11,878 nucleotides of DNA from Methanomassiliicoccaceae archaeon (GTDB taxonomy: Archaea; Thermoplasmatota; Thermoplasmata; Methanomassiliicoccales; Methanomethylophilaceae), in contig JAIRTZ010000053.1 of the NCBI GenBank assembly GCA_031254685.1, positions 1-11,878 of the forward strand. Reading direction: 5' to 3'. A program made the position numbers and the translations under genes. Below, piece after piece: positions 7,240 to 11,878 of the stretch (position 1 is its first letter; the number at the start of each line of letters is the position of its first letter). The notes under the pieces were generated by a model. It did no database searches and was not told where the DNA came from. It saw only the letters and a list, made by a program, of their open reading frames with translations.

Positions 7240-8353
7240 CTGAACCGCCTTCTCGGCGTTCGGAAAGAAGGGAGTCCATCACGCTTCTTTCGAACGCCGT
7301 ATCGATCCTGGTCTTTTTCAGAAGGGCGTCGAATCTTTTCACAAGTTTGTCCGTATTCACATCCCCGGCGTCGAATCTTTTCTCATAAGCGACGAGGAAC
7401 AATATGGCCTCAAGGTCGAACACAGCGAACGAATGCATGAATTTCTTCATATCCGGGTCGTACACGGCGTCAACGGTCTCCTTGCCGGCGCCGTTGATCG
7501 CATAGATGAGGAGAAGGTGCATCTTCGCCTGCCTCCGCACCATGCTTTCCTCCCGCATGTCATTCAGGAGTTCGTGCGTCTGCCGCTCGGCAATGTCGTA
7601 ACGTCCTCTTCTGATCTCGATCTCGATGAGGTTGACACGGACGGCCTCCGCCAATAGGTTCCCGGCGGGAAGGTCGGCGGGAGGCGGCTCAGAATAATTC
7701 GCAAGGTCCGTCCCGTTGAGATAGGCAAGATACATTCTCTGTGAGAAGTACATGCAATGCTTCGACGCCTCGTCCCTCCTGAAAAGGCGCAGCAGCGCCG
7801 CATCATTGGCGAGGCTCCCGTATGTCATCGGAACCAAGCTTACGGCGGCCATGCAGATGCCCAATATCGCGACCATGCCGATGAAGAAGTTCATCGACGG
7901 CCAAACGTCCAGAACGATCAGAAGGAAGAGCGCCGTCGCCGTAAGTAAGTTCATCAGCACACCGCCCAAGATGAACATCGCGTACGGCGTATCGTCCTTG
8001 TATCCGTCCCGTGGGACCATTATGGTCGCGCCGCCGGCACCTTTCATGGGCGCGTGCACGATCCTGAGCTTACAGTCGGGACCCCTCAGAAGCCACCAGC
8101 CGGACACGGAGATCCCCAAGAACTCGTACCCCGACAGTTTTCCGAAGATAAGATGGCCGAGCTCATGCAGGAACGTGTGAATGAATATCCAGGCAAAGAA
8201 CGAGAGCAGGAATAATATCCACAGCACATGCGGGTCCTCGGAAAAGAGGAACATGCTGTCGCCGAGCAGGTGCAGGCACAGATACGCGAGCGGGACGAAT
8301 ATTATCATGGCCACGACCATGGTCAACATCGTCGACCTGGAATCCCTGTCCAT
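7232..8353 (-). CDS. M50-type (site-2-protease-like) membrane metalloprotease
   Basis: A 373-residue integral membrane protein. The zinc-site motif HELGH (63-67) lies in a hydrophobic segment, and NDAALL (183-188) after the fourth hydrophobic stretch is at the position of the third zinc ligand (D184). This is the arrangement of M50/S2P proteases that cut within the membrane. Hydrophobic segments are near 10-31, 44-62, 125-149 and 155-175. GATIMVPRD...GGVLMN between the motifs is typical of the group. Residues from about 190 to the end are soluble, helical and highly charged, perhaps a TPR-like tail. No Shine-Dalgarno is seen; a TATA-like element sits 26 bases before the ATG. It precedes the chelatase pair by 26 bases, which may be chance. 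Substrate unknown. A second ATG at residue 9 is possible. Confidence 0.85.
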   Translation of the reverse strand: MDRDSRSTMLTMVVAMIIFVPLAYLCLHLLGDSMFLFSEDPHVLWILFLLSFFAWIFIHTFLHELGHLIFGKLSGYEFLGISVSGWWLLRGPDCKLRIVHAPMKGAGGATIMVPRDGYKDDTPYAMFILGGVLMNLLTATALFLLIVLDVWPSMNFFIGMVAILGICMAAVSLVPMTYGSLANDAALLRLFRRDEASKHCMYFSQRMYLAYLNGTDLANYSEPPPADLPAGNLLAEAVRVNLIEIEIRRGRYDIAERQTHELLNDMREESMVRRQAKMHLLLIYAINGAGKETVDAVYDPDMKKFMHSFAVFDLEAILFLVAYEKRFDAGDVNTDKLVKRFDALLKKTRIDTAFERSVMDSLLSERREGGSEN

Positions 8354-8374
8354 GGACGTAATATGCGTTTAGAG

Positions 8375-8385
8375 TAAAAATAATT
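8375..8385 (-). promoter_or_regulatory. TATA-like element before the membrane protease gene
   Basis: The minus strand reads AATTATTTTTA, centred about 26 bases before the ATG at 8353, with no Shine-Dalgarno in between. It lies directly after the stop of the DUF1634 gene, so the protease probably has its own leaderless transcript. Confidence 0.5.
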
Positions 8386-8386
8386 A

Positions 8387-8674
8387 TCATCCGTGTCTCT
8401 GGAACCACAGCGCGATGAGCATTCCCGCGATCGTTATCACAATGAGGGCAAGCGCGGCGGCGGCGTATCTCCTTTCCCAATTCGACGACAGCGTTTCGTA
8501 AGTGATGATCAGGCCGCCGAACGGGGTGAGCACAATGACCGAGATCCCGGTCGTCATTATCATCTCGCTGTACGAAGCGTCAATGAGGTGTACAAGCACT
8601 CCGAGTGCGACGATGGCGATGCCGATGGTCGAACCGTATCTGAGGACGGCCGACGTGTTCTTCTCAAGATTCAC
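8387..8674 (-). CDS. DUF1634 membrane protein, TauE/SafE partner
   Basis: A 95-residue protein with three hydrophobic segments (about 14-31, 38-58 and 71-90) and the FGGLIITY pattern in the second loop. I recognise it as DUF1634, a family of small membrane proteins found almost always next to TauE/SafE permeases and presumed to be an accessory subunit. The start is GTG: GTGA overlaps the permease TGA by four bases, and a GGGTGG stretch upstream can serve as Shine-Dalgarno. This means translation is coupled to the permease. The biochemical role of the family is not established. Confidence 0.85.
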   Translation of the reverse strand: MNLEKNTSAVLRYGSTIGIAIVALGVLVHLIDASYSEMIMTTGISVIVLTPFGGLIITYETLSSNWERRYAAAALALIVITIAGMLIALWFQRHG

Positions 8675-9492
8675 AGCACACCACCCACCCTAAGCAGCAT
8701 CACGGACGCCAGGAAGATCAGCAGCACCGAGAAATAGCGGCGCAGCCCCTGCGCGTTGATCCTCTGCAGCAATACCAATCCTATCCTGGAACCTGCGAAC
8801 GCACCCAGTACGACGAACGCCGCCGTCTCGACATCAAGGACGCCGCTCAGCAGATACACGATGGCGCCGCTGAACGCGGTTATCCCGATGACGTAACTGC
8901 TCGTTGCCGTCGCAACTTTCATCGGAATGTGCATGTGCACGTTCATCACCGGTATCTTTATCGTCCCGCCGCCGACGCCGCTGAGCGCCGATGTGATCCC
9001 GGCGGCCATGAATCCGATCATCCCGGTCCCGATGTTCTGCACATTGTATCGGACATCCTCGCCGGTCTTCGTATCATGGTATACGAAATCGTCCGCCGTC
9101 TTCGCATCGTCGTTCCGGATCACGCGTTCCGGGCGGAGGAACATGTATACGGCGCTGTATATCAGCACCATCGCGAAACACAGTGCGAGCACCCACGATT
9201 CCACGTATAGCGCGATCACCGCGCCTATGACCGCGCCGGTGGCCGCGGCAACCTCCAGCCGAAGGCCGATGCGCACGTTCGCGGTCCTGTTCTTTATGAG
9301 GGCCGTCGCGCTCGTCGATGATATGGCGATGATCGCCACGAGGCTGACCGCGGCGGCCTCCGCCGCCGGCAGATCATACAATATCGTAAGCACCGGGACA
9401 ACAATGATGCCTCCGCCCAATCCGAAAAGGGAACCTATCATCCCGGCTATCATCGACAAAACGATTAGCCCGAGTATCAGGATGATGTCCAT
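8671..9492 (-). CDS. TauE/SafE-family anion permease
   Basis: A 273-residue inner-membrane transporter of the TauE/SafE (DUF81) family, whose characterised members move sulfite, sulfoacetate or related sulfur anions. It shows the expected internal duplication: the first half carries FGLGGGIIVVP (23-33), the second GVGGGTIKIP (172-181). The halves are joined by a hydrophilic cytoplasmic loop at about 120-153 (RPERVIRNDD...). Seven to eight membrane helices can be drawn. Length is normal. It forms an overlapping pair with the DUF1634 gene. No Shine-Dalgarno precedes the ATG at 9492, and a TATA-like element lies 26 bases upstream, so a leaderless start is likely. The real substrate is not shown by the sequence. 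Confidence 0.93.
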   Translation of the reverse strand: MDIILILGLIVLSMIAGMIGSLFGLGGGIIVVPVLTILYDLPAAEAAAVSLVAIIAISSTSATALIKNRTANVRIGLRLEVAAATGAVIGAVIALYVESWVLALCFAMVLIYSAVYMFLRPERVIRNDDAKTADDFVYHDTKTGEDVRYNVQNIGTGMIGFMAAGITSALSGVGGGTIKIPVMNVHMHIPMKVATATSSYVIGITAFSGAIVYLLSGVLDVETAAFVVLGAFAGSRIGLVLLQRINAQGLRRYFSVLLIFLASVMLLRVGGVL

Positions 9493-9514
9493 GCCCGGAT
9501 ATCATACTGCGGAC

Positions 9515-9521
9515 ATAATAA
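9515..9521 (-). promoter_or_regulatory. TATA-like element of the TauE/DUF1634 pair
   Basis: The minus strand reads TTATTAT within GATTATTATG, centred 26 bases before the ATG at 9492. It lies back to back with the plus-strand promoter of the ThiI-like gene in a 78-base divergent region. Confidence 0.5.
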
Positions 9522-9540
9522 TCATTCCCGAACGACAGCG

Positions 9541-9547
9541 TTAATTA
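9541..9547 (+). promoter_or_regulatory. TATA-like element of the ThiI-like gene
   Basis: TTAATTA is centred 27 bases before the GTG at 9571 and no Shine-Dalgarno lies between them. This supports a leaderless message starting at that GTG rather than at the GTG at 9550, which would fall upstream of the expected transcription start. Confidence 0.5.
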
Positions 9548-9570
9548 CTGTGTTCTTTTTACAGATTATC

Positions 9571-10413
9571 GTGGCAGTCATCCTTGTTCGCTATTCGGAG
9601 ATAGGCCTTAAGAGCAGGCCGGTCAGGAAAAGATTCGAGAACCAGCTGAAGGACAACATGGTGAACATGCTCATATCCGATAAGATAGAGGCGCTGGTCA
9701 CATCCGACGGATCGCGGCTGTACGTCACCGCCGATAATATAGGCGATGCGGCACGCTCGATAAGACGCGTCTTCGGGATATCGTCGTTATCGGTGGCGGA
9801 GACGTGCGGCTCCGCCATGAATGAGATATGCGCGACCGCGGCGGAATACTCGGGATCGAGGATAAAGAAGGGCCAGAGCTTCGCGGTCAGGGCGAGAAGG
9901 GAAGGAGAACATCCGTACACGAGCATGGAGCTCGGCAGGGATGCCGGTTCGGCGATATACACGGCGAACGACGGGTTAAAGGTGGACCTGACGAACCCCG
10001 ATGTGACATTCTACATTGAGGTCAGGAACAACAAGGCGTTCATATTCGACTCTTACGTAAGGTCATACGCAGGCCTTCCGCTGGGGAGCCAGGGCAAGGT
10101 GACCGCGGAGGTGAACGACGACCGGGGGTTGCTGTCCGCGTGGCTCATGATGAAAAGAGGATGCAGGACGATGATCCGCGGCGATCATGACGTAAATCTG
10201 CTGAGAGCGTTCGACCCTTCGCTGAAGATCGTCGGCGAAGATGAGAGGCACAATTACCAAAAGGAAATTCTCGGGAACGTCCTCGGAACTTCGATGGACG
10301 GATTGAGTGACGTTGACGTTTCGAAATATGACGTTCCCGTATATTTCCCGACGATAGGCATGAGCGACGCCGAAGTTTCGGAGATGCTCGGCCGCATACG
10401 CTCGGAGATATGA
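9571..10413 (+). CDS. ThiI-like THUMP protein with a degenerate PP-loop domain
   Basis: ThiI makes 4-thiouridine in tRNA by adenylating the base with a PP-loop ATPase domain. From the preferred GTG start this protein has 280 residues. Residues 1-60 match the ThiI N-terminal domain (LVRYSEIGLKSRPVRKRF), and about 60-165 a THUMP RNA-binding domain. At 169-198 the family framework LPLGSQGKV...LLSAWLMMKRGC is clear, but the ATP-binding SGGxDS loop is replaced by NDDRGL (182-187). The region that follows is much shorter than in active ThiI, although EILGNVLGT (232-240) and FPTIGMSDAEV (259-269) still match the family's GESLGQ and PLIGxDKEEI parts. There is no CxxC; the only cysteines are C79, C87 and C198. 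It may bind tRNA without thiolating it. A longer reading from GTG 9550 is possible. Confidence 0.85.
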   Translation: MAVILVRYSEIGLKSRPVRKRFENQLKDNMVNMLISDKIEALVTSDGSRLYVTADNIGDAARSIRRVFGISSLSVAETCGSAMNEICATAAEYSGSRIKKGQSFAVRARREGEHPYTSMELGRDAGSAIYTANDGLKVDLTNPDVTFYIEVRNNKAFIFDSYVRSYAGLPLGSQGKVTAEVNDDRGLLSAWLMMKRGCRTMIRGDHDVNLLRAFDPSLKIVGEDERHNYQKEILGNVLGTSMDGLSDVDVSKYDVPVYFPTIGMSDAEVSEMLGRIRSEI

Positions 10414-10474
10414 AAAATTCGGGACGCTCCGCTGAATACCACTGAACGGAGAACAAAGAACGGAACAGCGCCCG
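10414..10474. other. Convergent gap with two weak hairpins
   Basis: Between the ends of the ThiI-like gene and the DUF1508 gene there are two short stems: CTCCG/CGGAG (10427-10431 with 10447-10451) and AACGG/CCGTT (10459-10463 with 10472-10476). The plus strand becomes T-rich just beyond the second stem, so it may help end the plus-strand transcript. No gene is seen. Confidence 0.3.
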
Positions 10475-10855
10475 TTACTTCTTTTCGTCCTCTTCTTTCT
10501 CGATGTCCGCGCCCGGTGCGTTCTTGGCGACGCTTGCAATGCCGTTCTTGCATGCCGCCTTCGTCGTGTATCCCTGCGACGAAAGGATGTTCTCGCCGTT
10601 GGACGCCTTCAGCCTGAATCGGTATTCCCCTGCTTTGTCCAAATATATCTCATATTTCGGGTTCTTTATCGGTTCGAACTTCTGCAGCGTCTGATCCTCG
10701 ACGGCCGCTTCGCAGTTCTTCTTTATGCTCTCGCATCCCGCTTTGCAGGACGACAGCGACGCGTAGACCTGAGAGGTGCATACGGTCTGCATGTTGCTCG
10801 CTTTCAAATGAAAGACGAAGCCGGTGTTTGTCTTCTTTATTATGAACTTCCCCAA
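10475..10855 (-). CDS. Double DUF1508 (YegP-like) protein
   Basis: A 126-residue protein built of two DUF1508 repeats, about residues 1-55 (KFIIKKTNTGFVFHLKASN) and 66-115 (KYEIYLDKAGEYRFRLKASN). The family forms small beta-alpha folds and is of unknown function; it is common in bacteria and methanogens. The first repeat has three extra cysteines (C26, C37 and C41), and a fourth, C48, lies just beyond. The C-terminal tail is very acidic and lysine-rich. The start is TTG at 10855: the alignment demands the residues MGKFIIKK, no ATG lies nearby, and a GGGGA Shine-Dalgarno-like run is 6 bases upstream. A TATA box 37 bases upstream gives a leader of about 11 bases. It converges with the ThiI-like gene. 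Confidence 0.87.
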   Translation of the reverse strand: MGKFIIKKTNTGFVFHLKASNMQTVCTSQVYASLSSCKAGCESIKKNCEAAVEDQTLQKFEPIKNPKYEIYLDKAGEYRFRLKASNGENILSSQGYTTKAACKNGIASVAKNAPGADIEKEEDEKK

Positions 10856-10885
10856 GTTTATCCCCGTACCGAATTGGGTTTGCCG

Positions 10886-10900
10886 ACTTATATACTTATA
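10886..10900 (-). promoter_or_regulatory. TATA box of the DUF1508 gene
   Basis: The minus strand reads TATAAGTATATAAGT, centred near 10892. A start about 25 bases downstream gives a leader of roughly 11 bases that would just contain the GGGGA before the TTG codon. Confidence 0.6.
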
Positions 10901-10950
10901 GGAATTTTTATTAAAAATAATATAAAAATGTTGCGTAAAAGGTTTTGAGA

Positions 10951-10972
10951 GAAGGGGCTTACTTGCCCCTTC
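10951..10972 (-). terminator. rpl15e: Hairpin terminator of rpl15e, stop codon in its loop
   Basis: On the minus strand GAAGGGGC and GCCCCTTC form a perfect 8-bp stem around the 6-base loop AAGTAA. The TAA in the loop is the rpl15e stop codon and the 5' arm encodes its last residues. Downstream the transcript has T-runs at 10937-10940, 10924-10928 and 10913-10917. Together these look like an intrinsic terminator with a U-rich tail, the latter being the known archaeal release signal. Confidence 0.7.
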
Positions 10973-11585
10973 CGTCGTTCGCTCTGATCGAAGGTCTGAT
11001 CTTCTCCGCGCCCTTGCCCTTGTTGTGCAGGCCGCGTCCTCTCTGACCCGCGGACGTCTTGCCGCGGTAGACGCGTCCCTTATGGGTCGGGTCGCAGATC
11101 CAGTTGATCTTCGGGTCCGCTATGATCACCGGGTGATGCGGGTCCACGAGAATGACCTCGTACCACTCGTACTGACCGTCCATGCCGACCCAGTATGAGT
11201 TCAGAACCTCCAGGTTGGGGTATCTCTTCTGCGTCCTCTCCTCGGCCAATCTCTGGAGGCTCTTGCCTACGGTTATCTTGGTGATACCTTTCCTCTTCGC
11301 TCTCCTTCCGCCTTTGATGGTCCTCTTGTGGAACGAGCCCTTTCGTACCCTTCCGCGGACGATGACGTATCCCTGCTTCGCTTTGTATCCGAGGTTCCTC
11401 GCTCTGTCAAGGCGTGTCGGTCTTTCGACACGGCAGAAGTTCTCCTCCCTTCTCCACTGGTAGCGTCTCTCTTTGTTGAGCTCTTTCAAATAACTCTTGT
11501 CAGGATCTTTCCAGGCGTCCGCGATGTAACGGTACATACTTTTTCCCTTTACGGTCGCGGTGCCCTCTTCTTTGTTGTCTGCCAT
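10959..11585 (-). CDS. rpl15e: Large-subunit ribosomal protein L15e
   Basis: A 208-residue, strongly basic protein of the archaeal/eukaryotic 60S/50S subunit, family L15e, that packs against 23S rRNA. Clear family stretches are MYRYIADAWKDPDKSYLKEL (17-36), RRYQWRREENFCRVERPTRL (40-59), GYVIVRGRVRKGSFHKR (72-88), NLEVLNSYWVGMDGQYEWYEV (124-144) and DPHHPVIIADP (148-158). The C-terminus is GKGAEKIRPSIRANDGRGK. There is an N-terminal acidic extension of about ten residues. The start at 11585 is fixed by a strong AAAGGTGATC Shine-Dalgarno. It has its own TATA box and a leader of about 64 bases, and it is not in an obvious ribosomal operon here. This gene is the clearest proof that the window is archaeal. 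Confidence 0.98.
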   Translation of the reverse strand: MADNKEEGTATVKGKSMYRYIADAWKDPDKSYLKELNKERRYQWRREENFCRVERPTRLDRARNLGYKAKQGYVIVRGRVRKGSFHKRTIKGGRRAKRKGITKITVGKSLQRLAEERTQKRYPNLEVLNSYWVGMDGQYEWYEVILVDPHHPVIIADPKINWICDPTHKGRVYRGKTSAGQRGRGLHNKGKGAEKIRPSIRANDGRGK

Positions 11586-11649
11586 TTAGATCACCTTTCC
11601 GGATTCACCCCGCAGGGGCACATCTCCGTACAGCAACGATGTGTTGCGC
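11586..11649 (-). other. Structured 5' leader of rpl15e
   Basis: The leader predicted between the TATA-based start (about 11649) and the ATG contains a perfect 5-bp hairpin GCAAC-loop-GTTGC (11633-11647) and a smaller CCCC/GGGG stem. The stem lies about 12 bases upstream of the Shine-Dalgarno. Such structure could allow translational control, but no known ribosomal-protein leader motif is recognised. Confidence 0.35.
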
Positions 11650-11671
11650 AGCGTCCGCATACAACTGACCT

Positions 11672-11681
11672 GTATATAAGC
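11672..11681 (-). promoter_or_regulatory. TATA box of rpl15e
   Basis: The minus strand reads GCTTATATAC, preceded by an A-rich AAAAA stretch that fits a BRE. It predicts a transcription start near 11649 and a leader of about 64 bases with a proper Shine-Dalgarno, unlike the leaderless neighbours. Confidence 0.75.
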
Positions 11682-11689
11682 TTTTTAAC

Positions 11690-11878
11690 CGAGGCCGCGG
11701 CAAAGGACCGGCGCGCATCTCACATATCCCAACGGCACATCGCCTCAAGAACACCATCCAAAGGCCGCTGCCCCGTATCGCTTTAATTTGGAAACCGTTG
11801 CCGTCTTAAGCCGAGACATCATATCGCACGCGGCTGGACGTTGCATGTAATGCAACGGCCCCAACAACCAACGGTCAG
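11690..11878. other. Non-coding end of the window with a perfect hairpin
   Basis: No gene is supported in these 189 bases. A perfect 8-bp inverted repeat, CGTTGCAT-GTA-ATGCAACG, lies at 11839-11857. It has no T-run on either side, so it is not a typical terminator; an operator or RNA hairpin are options. A weak plus-strand TATA-like TTTAATTT occurs near 11783. No tRNA or known RNA fold was recognised. Confidence 0.4.

Noticed and set aside
8927..9544. Plus-strand open frame of 205 codons opposite the TauE/SafE permease
   Set aside because: Antisense to a clear transporter. Its composition simply reflects the hydrophobic codons read in reverse.
1..11878. CRISPR array, tRNA genes, insertion sequences or prophage genes
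   Set aside because: No regularly spaced repeats, no cloverleaf-like sequence, no transposase or phage protein was seen in any frame.

Overview
The window reads as chromosomal DNA of an archaeon of moderately high G+C. The evidence is an archaeal/eukaryotic-type ribosomal protein L15e, TATA-box promoters of archaeal type with several apparently leaderless starts, a helix-turn-helix/cupin regulator paired with an AMP-forming acyl-CoA synthetase, and a ThiI-like THUMP protein. A methanogen-type euryarchaeon of the Thermoplasmata (for example Methanomassiliicoccales) is my best guess. That placement is inference from gene content and promoter style, not proof.

Layout. Positions 23-2718 (minus) form a three-gene unit: an XRE/cupin regulator, a medium-chain-type acyl-CoA synthetase whose ATG overlaps the regulator's stop, and a DUF3788 protein. 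Positions 2793-3905 (minus) carry a Fic-domain AMPylase-type protein with its own inhibitory helix and a C-terminal winged helix. Its promoter sits inside an elaborate array of paired inverted repeats (3921-3980). A small orphan gene runs the other way (4067-4318, plus). Positions 4336-8353 (minus) hold an ATPase pair of the magnesium/cobalt-chelatase type (an I-like subunit followed by a D-like subunit with a VWA domain), preceded by a membrane metalloprotease of the M50/site-2-protease type. Positions 8387-9492 (minus) hold a TauE/SafE permease overlapping its usual DUF1634 partner. Divergent from these is a ThiI-like tRNA-thiolation protein (9571-10413, plus) whose ATP-pyrophosphatase loop is destroyed. 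A double-DUF1508 protein with a TTG start (10475-10855, minus) and rpl15e (10959-11585, minus) follow. The last 190 bases have no gene that I can support, but contain a perfect 8-bp hairpin.

How it works together. The regulator, synthetase and DUF3788 genes look like one transcript for activating a carboxylic acid to its CoA ester under cupin-sensor control. The chelatase I and D genes overlap by 19 bases and should be co-translated as an AAA+ motor complex; the large metal-inserting subunit (CobN/ChlH type) is not here. The permease pair probably moves a sulfur oxyanion or organosulfonate. Transcription units seem to follow a rule: the first gene of a unit is often leaderless (TATA centre 25-27 bases before the start codon), while downstream genes carry Shine-Dalgarno sequences.

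The two most interesting points are the two 27-bp inverted repeats of identical design, spaced 33 bp, at the Fic promoter, and the ThiI-like protein that keeps its THUMP half and the outline of its catalytic half but has lost the SGGxDS loop and any CxxC.
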